Shown here: positions 1-9,919 of the stretch, one piece after another
How positions within the stretch are numbered: the first letter of the stretch is position 1
Layout: each line of letters begins with the position of its first letter
Assembly (NCBI GenBank): GCA_963995525.1
Contig: OZ023210.1
Coordinates: forward strand, 64,036,639-64,100,638
Source of the DNA: Escarpia spicata
Lineage: Eukaryota > Annelida > Polychaeta > Sabellida > Siboglinidae
Direction of reading: 5' to 3'
Length of the DNA stretch: 64,000 nt
The notes under the pieces: generated by a model
What the model saw: only the letters and a program-made list of their open reading frames with translations
What the model was told of the DNA's origin: nothing
The model's database searches: none
Translations under genes and position numbers: made by a program

Positions 1-1105
1 CTCCTGTCTCCTAGCAATCAGCGGTCAGCAGCAGTCTTGTATTTCTACAAGAATAAATCTTTCTTGTAACCCGATAAAATGGATACTAACTTTCTAAAAT
101 ATTGATATATAACTTTATACTGCGTAATATTTTACATGTAGTTATACTTATGGAAATAAACATATATGAGGTTCCCATAACTCCTAACCATTACATTGTT
201 CATCCAAACAATTAACATTTCATTCTGAGTCTACAGGGTGTGGTAGTATTTGAGCAGTTTGGTAAAGAGAACCTATAATGCTTTGGAATAATGTGTGCAC
301 ACGCGGCCCAGAAATACAACAACTGTCAGCAGGAAGTTTATGAAATAAAAACAAAATTTCAAATTACTGTTTATTTAAACCATGATATGCAAAGAAATAA
401 GATTAAAAAAACAAATGTCAGGTGTTGACGGTTGACAGTGTTATTCAATGCCTCGGTATTAATCATCTAAATGTAACAAATTATGAATTAAATTACTCCT
501 TTGGTAAATTGCAGTGTTAAAAATAACCCACATTACATCTCAAAGCATGGGTGTGGCTTTAAATTAGGTGTTTGTTTGCACCAAATAGCACCGAACTTAG
601 GGTTTATTTCAAAAGTTGGGGTGTGGCTACAAATAACGGGGTGTGGCTACAAATAACAATGTGACTACAAATACAAAATTAAGGGTATTTTGTGAAACTG
701 GGGTCATTCACACCATTCATGGGTTAGAGATAGGACCACCATATTTTCTAGGTTCTAGGTGAGATGACAAAACGTTGTACGCAGTTTTGATCAAAATGGT
801 TGAGTAGGCCTTTAATAGGTTTCTGTGCCAGTTTTCCATTGAGTTTCTGTGCCAGTCTTCTCTTCAGCCCCCAGAGGGAGCCACTGTTTGACTCATGTGT
901 ACCTTATAGGGCCTGTGAAAAATATTGACTTGACCAGATGATATTGCCATAATTATTCTTTGTAGAAAATAAAAAATTCACACTAATATTGGGATGAAAT
1001 TCTCTTTAACAACAACAGAGAAACTGTAGGAATCAGAGTCTGAGTCATACATGTGCTATTTTTGTAATCACCTTGGTTCAGAAGCTGCACATGAAATTAT
1101 AAGTA
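1..1105. other. unassigned AT-rich stretch
   Basis: No coding region or mobile element recognised. The only local structure is a short run of imperfect copies of a GTGTGGCTACAAATAAC-like motif around 550-680. Confidence 0.5.
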
Positions 1106-1111
1106 TTTTAC

Positions 1112-1773
1112 TAGCAAGAATTAAACTTACATTGGAGGTATAGTTGAAACTTGCAACGTTTTGATCCATCTACACCAGATCTAGATCACGCACTGATGTC
1201 ACATTGCATCAGTGCGTGATCAAGATCTAGATCATTCACTGATGTCACATTACATCAGTGCATGATCAAGATCTAGATCATGCACTGATGTCACATTGCA
1301 TCAGTGCGTGATCAAGATCTAGATCACGCACTGATGTCACATTGCATCAATGCGTGATCAAGATCTAGATCATGCACTGATGTCACATTGCATCAGTGCG
1401 TGATCAAGATCTAGATCACGCACTGATGTCACATTGCATCAGTGGGTGATCAAGATCTAGATCACGCACTGATGTCACATTACATCAGTGCGTGATCAAG
1501 ATCTAGATCAAGCACTGATGTCACATTGCATCAGTGCGTGATCAAGATCTAGATCACGCACTGATGTCACATTGCATCAGTGCGTGATCAAGATCTAGAT
1601 CATGCACTGATGTCACATTACATCAGTGCGTGATCAAGATCTAGATCACGCACTGATGTCACATTGCATCAGTGCGTGATCAAGATCTAGATCACGCACT
1701 GATGTCACATTACATCAGTGCGTGATCATGATCGATTGCAAGTTTCAACTCCAATGAAGTTTAGTTCTTGCTA
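1112..1773. mobile_element. non-autonomous TIR element bracketing a palindromic satellite
   Basis: A left end at 1112-1156 (starts TAGCAAGAATTAAACTT, ends GTTGAAACTTGCAA) is matched in reverse complement by the right end at 1736-1773 (starts TTGCAAGTTTCAACTCCAAT). The arms are about 38-45 bp and differ by a few substitutions and a small indel. They sit directly outside the 46-bp array described separately, so termini and array look like one unit. No transposase is present. Inferred class: a MITE-like or foldback element with a tandem-repeat core, as is known for several invertebrate MITE families. I could not identify a clean target-site duplication, so the superfamily is undetermined. Confidence 0.6.
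1175..1731. repeat. 46-bp tandem repeat, each unit a hairpin (about 12 copies)
   Basis: The unit starts AGATCTAGATCACGCACTG. Each copy holds two arms, ATCACGCACTGATG and CATCAGTGCGTGAT, around the 8-nt spacer TCACATTG, so every unit can fold on itself. Between hairpins lies AGATCTAGATC, which is nearly self-complementary. Copies differ mainly by CG/TG (CACGCACTG versus CATGCACTG) and ATTGCATC versus ATTACATC, the pattern expected from CpG decay. Confidence 0.9.
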
Positions 1774-2583
1774 TTAAAATTTAATCTTGAAGCCAAGAAC
1801 AATATATTCTATAAATTATAAGTTTTCATAAGAGTTGTCATATGTGTCAACATGTAGACAGTTTTCAGGTGATGTCACAGTTAAATTTTAAATCCAATAT
1901 GTTTTTACATTAGACCACATGTTCATACGCTGTCAGAACTCTATTTCTTCAACGTATCACGTGTACTACATCTGTCAATGAAAGCATCACGATTACTCCC
2001 ACCATGTTGGGGGTCTTTTTCTCTGACCATCTGTGTCGGTCATTGATTGATTATTTATGTTTTCGTGATGATGCTCTCTAACCAGCTGTAGCCCCAATGA
2101 CCGATATATTGATTCAACCAGTGCTGCTGACAATTAATAGATACTGCCTCAGTCTTTAGTGTTAGCTGTTTATTGACTATCCTAGCACGCCAAGCACTAA
2201 TCTTTGCTGTCTCAAGGACACAGTGTCACCATGTGACAATGCTATTCCTGTAAGGTGGGTATCTATTGCTATCTAAACACACAATATAAAATCTGACTGC
2301 GATACAAATACTGTTATTTCAGGTTAAAAACCCATAACTAACAAATACGGATTACAAATTTAAAATTAAATATATTTTGAAATATGTAAAATAGTTAAAG
2401 GAAATCAAAATAAGGCATTAGCTAAAATCCTTTTTCCATATGTACACAAAGTTTAATACAGAAAAATACAGTTGTAGCATAAATTCGATTTTAAACCCGT
2501 CTGTGAAGTGATTCCCACGGAAAATACAATTTTAATGAGCTAGGCGATCACGTGGTATCGTGGCGTCACTTATGATACACACT
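1774..2583. other. unassigned AT-rich stretch
   Basis: Nothing recognised on either strand. Confidence 0.5.
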
Positions 2584-3646
2584 CGCATCAGGCCGACCCT
2601 TTCCATGCATTCAGAGCATGTTTACAAGTATAGCTTTTGGGTCGAAACGAGCGTCAGAATGAGTTATTGTGCAATATTCCGATGCAATACAAACACTAGT
2701 CATCATAGAGGAACAAGCAGTTATTTTACGGTTCCACATGAATCCAATTTTATTCAAAACAATGAATGCGAATGGGCCTACAAGTCGACTAGGTTTCGTC
2801 GAGCTTGGGCTCGTTTTCCGAATAATTATATCGAATGCAACCAACAGGAGATATCTACACCAATAAACATACATAACAAACAGATATTGTATCCAGCTAC
2901 AGAAAGTAACGTGTATAATCTCATAATATCACTAGAATATCGATATATGAAGGAGTTGTACAATTTATCATAACAACTTAAATCAGTCAGTGAATTTCCG
3001 CTCATGCCGCTAGCTCAGTTGGTAGGCACGTTGGTTTCTTGTCATATATTTTACAATCGGGCGACGCCGGTTCAAACCTGAAACCATGCAAACCATTGAT
3101 TTTCTTTACACTTTTTTGTTTATGTTTTTACGAAGTAATATAAACCTAATCATTTTATACTATAATGCACTGTTTGTAAATAAAAAAAAATTTTGGTAGT
3201 AATTATTTATTCGCCACAAAAATTAAAATGTTGTCATTATATATATAATGATGTTTCTAAATTTTATTTATCCAAACAAATATAATGTAATAGATATATA
3301 ATTTATTAATTAATTGTACATATATTATACGGTAATATATTATTGTAATTATATATGTGAAAACAAATTGTGATCTGTCTGGATAAATAAACATTGTTTT
3401 ATATATATATAATGACCATATTTTCATTTTGCGAAACCTAGTCGACTTGTAGGCCCATTCGCATTCATTGTTTTGAATAAAATTGGATTCATGTGGAACC
3501 GTAAGATAACTTCTTGTTCCTCTATGATGACTAGTGTTTGTATTACATCGGAATATTGCACAATAACTCATTCTGACGCTCGTTTCGACCCAAAAGCTAT
3601 ACTTGTAAACATGCTCTGAATGCATGGAAAGGGTCGGCCTGATGCG
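2584..3646. repeat. 215-bp inverted repeat with 633-bp spacer
   Basis: The left arm (2584-2798) and right arm (3432-3646) are reverse complements, with only three mismatches by eye over 215 bp and no indels. Outside both arms lies a related GCGTCACTT / GACGTCACTT block, so a degraded similarity extends beyond the arms. Each arm carries the same open frame of about 70 codons, which I do not recognise. The spacer contains a tRNA-like segment (3003-3088) and AT-rich DNA. It could be a long-TIR non-autonomous transposon or a recent inverted duplication. Read-through transcription would give a 215-bp dsRNA stem. Confidence 0.9.
3003..3088 (+). pseudogene. tRNA-like sequence (degenerate tRNA or SINE head)
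   Basis: The Pol III A-box-like TAGCTCAGTTGG and the B box GGTTCAAACC are at roughly tRNA spacing. The acceptor and T stems do not pair cleanly and no convincing anticodon arm forms, so a functional tRNA is unlikely. It lies in the spacer of the 215-bp inverted repeat. Confidence 0.5.
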
Positions 3647-3859
3647 ATGCAAGTGACGTCACATCTCGGCATCCTGAAAAGCGCGCCAAACATATGCATA
3701 TTCGAAAATGTCCGGATGTACAGCATAAAATGTGGAATTTCTAATTGATTGAATTTGTTTGATTTTTGTTGGCTTGGTGGACGTGGAAATAGATAGCAGG
3801 ATGTAATATAACATGAATTCAAGCAATAGGTGTTTTTATTCCATTTAAACATATACCCG

Positions 3860-4100
3860 GGTAAATAAGTTAAAATGTTAGAAATATTTACTTTAAAAAC
3901 ATTCTCAATCTCAATGCATGTTTTCTAAAACGAATATTATTATTAGCACGATATCATTTAATTCAATGTTTAACCTGAGGGCATAGCAGATATGAAGGGG
4001 GTGTGACCTTTTTAATTTGAGTAATACTCATGCAACTGCATTTTGAAGTGTAAAAATTATTGATGTTGTGCACGTTTAAAAAAACATGCACAATGTTCAG
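3860..4100. other. unassigned stretch
   Basis: AT-rich, nothing recognised. Confidence 0.4.
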
Positions 4101-4101
4101 G

Positions 4102-4220
4102 TCCTTCTGTAGTGTTCTCTGTTGTGAGGGTCTTCTGTAGTGTTCCCTGTTGTGAGGGTCTTCTGTAGTGTTCCCTGTTGTGAGGGTCTTCTGTAGTGTT
4201 CCCTGTTGTGAGGGTCTTCT
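4102..4220. repeat. 28-bp tandem repeat (about 4 copies)
   Basis: The unit contains GTTCCCTGTTGTGAGGGTCT followed by TCTGTAGT. Several overlapping frames stay open through it only because the unit has no stop codons. Confidence 0.85.
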
Positions 4221-4675
4221 GGGCTGTGCTGCAGTGAACAGTAACAAGCCTCAAACTGATGGGACGGTGACTCCCATTCCATGATTCCACATCGAGACTC
4301 TGCTCTTCCTTGAAGCAGAAACTTCCCCATCTCTTGGCTTCTCAAAGTGACAGCATTCTCCACCATTCCTTGGCACTTTCAGTGGCTATACCTTCAGGTT
4401 AGAGAATGATACACTTTATTGTATTATTCTGTACCGGACCAAAGCACGGGTGTTTTATTTATGTTCAGCTACAATGTCCATTGGTGATTATGTAATGCAA
4501 GAGTCATTAATTCATTATTTTTTCTTTTAAAATTAATAATTATACACACAATGTTTCTCTTCTGCACCAAAGCATGGTGTTCTGTTCTTGGTTGGTTTGA
4601 CACCATTCAGTGATTACTTTGTAGGTGCCTAAACGAAAATCATTTGGTGTCTTCTTCAGAACGTTCACCCCAGCC

Positions 4676-5795
4676 AGTGCACAAGGATTACATAAAACTG
4701 GTCCTGGAGTCTGGTGGTTAGAACCATGCCTGCTTTCTAGAGTGAACACAAGGATTACATAAAACCGGTCCCGGAGTCTGGTGGTTAGAGTGAACACAAG
4801 GATTACATAACTCTGTCCTGGAGTCTGGTGGTTAGAACCATGCCTGCTTTCTAGAGTGAACACAAGGATTACATAAAACTGGTCCCGGAGTCTGGTGGTT
4901 AGAGTGAACACAAGAATTACATAACTCTGTCCTGGTGTCTGGTGGTTAGAACCGTGCCTGCTTTCTAGAGTGAACACAAGGATTACATAAAACTGGTCCC
5001 GGAGTCTGGTGGTTAGAGTGAACACAAGGATTACATAACTCTGTCCTGGAGTCTGGTGGTTAGAACCATGCCTGCTTTCTAGAGTGAACACAAGGAATAC
5101 ATAAAACTGGTCCTGAAGTCTGGTGGTTAGAGTGAACACAAGGATTACATAACTCTGTCCTGGAGTCTGGTGGTTAGAACCATGCCTGCTTTCTAGAGTG
5201 AACACAAGGAATACATAAAACTGGTCCTGAAGTCTGGTGGTTAGAGTGAACACAAGGATTACATAACTCTGTCCTGGAGTCTGGTGGTTAGAACCATGCC
5301 TGCTTTCTAGAGTGAACACAAGGAATACATAAAACTGGTCCTGAAGTCTGGTGGTTAGAGTGAACACAAGGATTACATAACTCTGTCCTGGAGTCTGGTG
5401 GTTAGAACCATGCCTGCTTTCTAGAGTGAACACAAGGAATACATAAAACTGGTCCTGAAGTCTGGTGGTTAGAGTGAACACAAGGATTACATAACTCTGT
5501 CCTGGAGTCTGGTGGTTAGAACCATGCCTGCTTTCTAGAGTGAACACAAGGAATACATAAAACTGGTCCTGAAGTCTGATGGTTAGAGTGAACACAAGGA
5601 TTACATAACTCTGTCCTGGAGTCTGGTGGTTAGAACCATGCCTGCTTTCTTGAGTGAACACAAGGATTACATAACTCTGTCCTGGAGTCTGGTGGTTAGA
5701 ACCATGCCTGCTTTCTTGAGTGAACACAAGGATTACATAACTCTGTCCTGGAGTCTGGTGGTTAGAAGCATGCCTGCTTTCTTGAGTGATCACTG
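4676..5795. repeat. 114-bp higher-order tandem repeat (48 + 66 bp subunits)
   Basis: Two related subunits alternate. A 66-bp form runs from GTGAACACAAGGATTACATA through CTCTGTCC to GAACCATGCCTGCTTTCTAGA. A 48-bp form carries AAAACTGGTCCTGAAGTC and lacks the GAACCATGCC tail. The spacing between successive equivalent units (for example 5084 and 5198) is 114 bp. The last units (about 5590-5795) switch to pure 66-bp copies. Since 114 and 66 are multiples of three, a frame of over 400 codons stays open on the minus strand. I regard that as an artefact, because no domain or splice context supports it. Confidence 0.9.
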
Positions 5796-5928
5796 CAAAA
5801 GTCTAGGGAGTTAATTAAATGAGGCAACGAGGCACCTGCAGCAAAAACTACACCTTATTGCATGACAGACTGGGAGGTAGCTGGGTTCACATTGTCAACA
5901 GATGGTTGTGTTGGATGTAGACAATGTG

Positions 5929-6047
5929 GCATTGACTTTATGGACAAGTCGAGGTAGTGTCTGATTGAAAAGTCTGCCATGGAGTAAAGTGTAAAGTGCT
6001 TTGGGCAGTCCTCAGGACTGGACACTGTATGCTGTATAAGAACTGAC
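5929..6047 (+). mobile_element. 3' part of tRNA-derived SINE (family shared with 28.2 and 42.0 kb)
   Basis: It shares the body motif around GTCTGCCA and the tail GTGTAAAGTGCTTTGGGCAG, then GGACTGGACACTGTATG and ATAAGAAC, with the copies at 28220-28512 and 41915-42246. The tRNA-derived head is missing or too diverged to recognise here. Confidence 0.7.
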
Positions 6048-6249
6048 CTTTTCATGCATGCTGGACCTACTAGCTAGTCATTTACTTGTTCCAACTGATG
6101 ATGTTGAATGATCATTTCACTCACAAACGAACACACTCCTTTTGTTCAAAGTCTAGGTGTAATGGAGAATCCCCCAGTTGTGCACAAGGCTTCCTTGTTA
6201 ACGTTTAAAATGTGAACTCATCCACTATTTTGTTCCCCTTTTCTGCCCA

Positions 6250-6345
6250 TCATTAGATCAGGATTTAATAAGATTGTCATTGAAAGCAACAGATTCCAAA
6301 TGGCAAGTGAACAAGGAAGAAATTGTCTTGTAGAGAGTCAAACAG
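6250..6345 (-). mobile_element. CR1-like LINE 3' tail fragment
   Basis: It aligns with the tail at 7877-7970: TTTAATAAGATTGTCA, then AAATGGCAAGTGAACAAGGA and GAGAGTCAAAC, versus TTTAATAAGATTGCCA, TAGATGGCAGGTGGACAAGG and GAGAGTCCAAC. Only the 3' UTR is retained, as expected of a heavily 5'-truncated insertion. Confidence 0.75.
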
Positions 6346-6501
6346 TGTTTAGCTTGTGCCCTTGTCAGACACTTATATCAGTGATGTTGATAGACATAAT
6401 AGATCATTGCTGAGCGCTGGAAACAACTAGAACAAATCGACACTGCTAGCAATTGCATTAGCAGTGTATCATTTATTTCTTCCATTCGTCATCCTCTAGG
6501 A

Positions 6502-7326
6502 CAACGGTTCCTAAACTGGGGTACGCGGGGGTACGTGAGAGGTTTTCCAGGGGGTATGCAAAGAGTTAGCTGAGAGTAAGGAGCAACTCTTGCTCGCGCT
6601 TCGCTCCAAACACTGAGACTTTAAGGAGGAGTTCTTGTTTTATCATTCCTTTGGAATTCACTAAGAAGGTGAGAGCATCTTCCGAGAGGTCTCCAAATGT
6701 CTTGAGGCCGAGGGGTTATTAAGGGGTAATGTGCGCCTCTGCATCTAGACGGTGTGCCGGCCTATAAGGATCAATCTCAATAAATTAAAGATAAATTTGT
6801 TGAGAAACTATAGGAAAAAGGCTAAATCTTGAAGCTGATGCCAAACGTAATTCCAAACTAACTTCCCGTGCGAAAGATGCAAATTTGCTCTTGAGTGGAG
6901 GTGCAGTATCTCTACAGACCCCATGCAAGTTAGGAGGACTTTTTGAAGTTTGTGAATGACCTCACCGTTTACCATGAACGCTTGAACACCTTCTCCTGGC
7001 CAAGTCCGTTCACAGATTTATGTGAACATGAATTTTCGGCGTTATTTTCCACGAAGACAAAACTTGGAGTCCTACTTTGTGTCACGGATGATCTCAGAAT
7101 CTGCCTGTCCAAAACTGCTCCCTGAATTGAGTCCCTGATTTTGAAAAGGCTAGCTCATCCCCTAGTTTTTATATTTTTATTATAAATTTGATGTACATTT
7201 TTATCGCATTAATAAGATTAGGTTATGAGTGTAGAATATTATTTTTATGAAGCTATATATTTTATGTTAAAATGATGGGGCACCCTGACTCAGACCTCAG
7301 GGGGTACGTGGGGAGAAGAACCGCTG
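6502..7326 (+). mobile_element. hAT-superfamily DNA transposon, internally deleted
   Basis: The left end CAACGGTTCCTAAACTGGGG and the right end, read inverted, CAGCGGTTCTTCTCCCC, match the hAT terminal pattern CAGNGGTTC. It is flanked by an 8-bp target-site duplication, CTCTAGGA at 6494-6501 and CTCTAGGT at 7327-7334, with one mismatch. At 825 bp it is far shorter than an autonomous hAT element (2.5-5 kb). A transposase C-terminal remnant lies inside (separate entry), so it is a deletion derivative of a coding element rather than a MITE of unrelated origin. Confidence 0.88.
6943..7125 (+). pseudogene. hAT transposase C-terminal (dimerisation) remnant
   Basis: The frame contains DLCEHEFSAL, then TKTK, then TDDLRICLSK. 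This matches the end of hAT dimerisation domains of the ZBED5/FAM200-like group (LCE-x-x-FSAL, IKTK, DLR-x-x-LSK). Family knowledge: this domain mediates transposase oligomerisation and lies at the extreme C-terminus of a protein of about 600 residues. Only about 60 codons survive. The DDE catalytic residues and the BED zinc finger are absent, so no activity is possible from this copy. It uses the plus strand and ends about 200 bp before the right terminus, as expected. Confidence 0.75.
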
Positions 7327-7334
7327 CTCTAGGT

Positions 7335-7876
7335 GAATCAAATTATGAACAATTCTCTTATCTAGTCTTCAGTGCTCATTTACAATTGCAACTTGACGCC
7401 CTCTTGCCCTACTTCATTCCTTAAGTTCGAGTGAAATATTTTATCAATGTCTTCATAAGTAGTCAGTATTTTCAAACTGTAGAACGTCTGCCATTAATCT
7501 CCTAGTCTCTTGTCTTGTCAAACTACACTCCACCTGGTACATACCTAAGGTATCTTTCTTCTGGAATCACCTCTTCTGTGTAATGCTGATTATATCGATG
7601 TCTATCTTCTGTATGTGCTACTGCTACTAAACCACATCTAAGCCTATAACCAAAACAAAGAATAATGTTTCACTCTAATGTATGAAATCTAGAAGGTTTG
7701 ACACACCAAAATGTCGGCAGGTTGACGTGGATTAACAACGTACTGCTAATTTAATACAGAACATAGAGGCTTTATGTGTGTGTAGACGTAAATTGAGCTC
7801 TATACCAAATACTGGCACAAGTGTTCAACAAATCAGTGGCTGTGTTGTCTTTCTATGGTGAAGAGGTTGTCTTTCC
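7335..7876. other. unassigned stretch
   Basis: AT-rich, nothing recognised. Confidence 0.4.
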
Positions 7877-8054
7877 ATGGTCAAACAAGATTTAATAAGA
7901 TTGCCACCCAAAGAATTAACTCTAGATGGCAGGTGGACAAGGAAGCCCTTTGGCTTATCGAGAGTCCAACCCTTTTATCTATGTGTATCCCGCCCTTCTG
8001 AGATATGTGTCGATTTTATTTTTAAACACAGTCACGCTGCAACCATCCATACAA

Positions 8055-8573
8055 TCAGCAGATAATCTGTTCCATCCACTTGGTGATATCTTCCAAAAAA
8101 CATAACATATTTGTTAAATATGTCCTCGCTTTTAGAAACCCATGTTGAGATGGGTTTATCAAGTTATGTTTAATAAGAAAATCTACCATGTGATCTTTAA
8201 TTAGTCTTTCTAATAATTTGCAAATCAATGATGTTAAACTCACTGGTCTGTAGTTCTCCAACTTAAATAACGGTATAATGTTTGCCTCTTTCCATTCTAA
8301 AGGAACCACTCCATCTTCTAATGACACATTAAAAACTGTTGCAAGCGGTACGCTAATTTGTTCTACAATTTCCAATAGTAGTTTGGGCAGAATCCCATCC
8401 ACTCCAGGTGATTTATTAGCCCTTATTTTCTTAGCTACCAATTCTGGGGTTACAGTTAACTGTCCTAAATAGTCTGATTCTGCTCCCTTGAACTTAGCAT
8501 CTGGTACTGGCAGTGAACTAGTGTCTTCCCTGGTAAACACCGAACTAAAATACTCATTCAGGTCTTCTGCCAT
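8055..8573 (-). pseudogene. reverse transcriptase N-terminal half, truncated
   Basis: The frame shows the YFSSVFT linker, then KSPGVDGILPKLL, VPLEWKEANIIPLFK, NYRPVSLTSLICKLLERLI and NPSQHGFLKARTYLTNML. These are RT blocks 0-2a of the CR1/Jockey/L2 supergroup. The expected continuation (block A with VIYLDFSKAFD, then YADD) is absent. After the ITKWM position the frame runs into sequence belonging to the family's C-terminus. No catalytic aspartates remain. Family role: polymerising cDNA from the element's RNA at the nicked target. Confidence 0.9.
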
Positions 8574-8733
8574 TAAGAATCCCTCTGATATTATATTTCC
8601 AGCACTATCTTCTAGAGGACCGACCTTATCCTGAACTTTATGTTTGCTTCGAACATATGCATAAAAACTGTTTTATATTACAGGCTAATTTTTTTTCATA
8701 ACTTCTCTTTGAATTTCTAATTTCAGCTGTAGC

Positions 8734-9735
8734 TTAGTTAAGTGCTTCTTTATAACTGTTGTAGTCTTCACCATTTCCAGTACGTCTATATGACTTCCAC
8801 ATCATTTGTTTGTATTTAATTTTGTTAATGGCTTCTTTCAATAAATGTTTCTTTTTGGACCGTTTCCCTTGTTTCTTCAATAGAACAAATTTATCAACGA
8901 TGCACTCAATTTCACTCTTTAAGATATTCCAGCATTCTGTTGCTGTCTTATTCTTCAATGTGTTATTCCAGTCTACCTTTACTAAATATTTCCCCATGTC
9001 CTGATATCTTCCTTTGTGGAAACTTCTCTTGTACTGCTTTTTACTATTCCTTTCTGATTTTACTTTGACGGTAAAATGTATCTGGTTGTGATCACTACTC
9101 CCCAGTGGCTCACATATCTTGACATTGTCAACTAATTCATTCTGTGAGGACAAAACTATGTCTAACACATTCTCACCCCTGGTTGGTTCTGGTAAATTTT
9201 TTAGAAAGGAAATTATAAACTAAAAACTTGTGGTCCTCACTCCCCATACTCTGTAGAGATTTCCATTGTATTTGCCCATGGTTAAAATACCCCATAATAA
9301 TACAGTCTCATTTGCTCACTTCCCTTATAGCGTTTTGTACTTTTTAATTCTCTTCTATGCTTATGTTTGGACTTTAATAAACTAACCCAACCATTAACGT
9401 TGACTTTCCTGCAATTATGTTACACAAAACAGCTTCTTCGCAATCTGCTCCTCTTTCTAATTTTATTTCATAAGCCTGGATAGATTCTTTAATATATAAA
9501 ATAACTCCACCTCCCCTTCTTCCTATTCTGTCTTTCCTAAACATTACATATCCTGTCAGGCCAAATTCGGCATCTGATATATCGGTGGTGGTCCATGATT
9601 CGGTTATACCTATTATGTAAGAGTCAATATCTTCTACCATAATGTTTAGTTCACTTCTTTTGTTTACTACAGTCCTTGCATTTAAACAAACACATTTATA
9701 TCCAGCTTCAGAACAGTTTTACAGGCTGTTCTTTG
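8734..9735 (-). pseudogene. APE-like endonuclease domain of the CR1-like LINE
   Basis: Motifs appear in the expected order on the minus strand. The LNARTVVNKRSEL opening lies near 9720-9660 and IIGITESW near 9610. RKDRIGRRGGGVILYI is near 9540-9490. A GDFNHG-type segment follows in another frame at about 9300, and EPLGSSDHN is near 9110. ITESW, GDFN and SDHN correspond to the catalytic Glu, Asp/Asn and Ser-Asp-His blocks of apurinic endonuclease-type domains, which nick target DNA for target-primed reverse transcription. The reading frame is broken at least twice between 9374 and 9168, so it is inactive as it stands. A Lys-rich linker (GKRSKKKHLLKEAI) follows. Confidence 0.88.
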
Positions 9736-9919
9736 CTGATTTATTTGTGCTGTCTTTATCTAGGCCTTCAATTTCAGGCTTCTCTATGAGTCCCCACTGC
9801 AAATCTAGTTTAAATAGATGCAACCTGTCCCACTCTCAACAGATCGCAGCAAGTTCTCTGAGAAAACTGCTGCTCCCTTTCCACTTACAAATAGTTTGTT
9901 ATTCTGCTACCAACTGACA

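Larger units (their letters stand above)
7877..9760 (-). mobile_element. CR1/Jockey-like non-LTR retrotransposon with internal RT deletion
   Basis: Read on the minus strand, the element runs from an APE-type endonuclease (about 9720-8900) into the N-terminal part of a reverse transcriptase (8573-8100). It then jumps directly to the extreme C-terminus and the 3' tail (about 8095-7877). The downstream part matches the tails at 22.1-22.4 kb and 53.2-53.4 kb, so the missing RT catalytic core was deleted from this copy, not from the family. The junction falls at a TGGATGGAAC / TGAATGGAAC overlap, pointing to microhomology. This is the longest copy of the family in the window. Confidence 0.88.

Noticed and set aside
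4540..5793. 417-codon open frame on the minus strand
   Set aside because: It follows a 114/66-bp satellite with a period divisible by three, has no domain, and matches the repeat borders.
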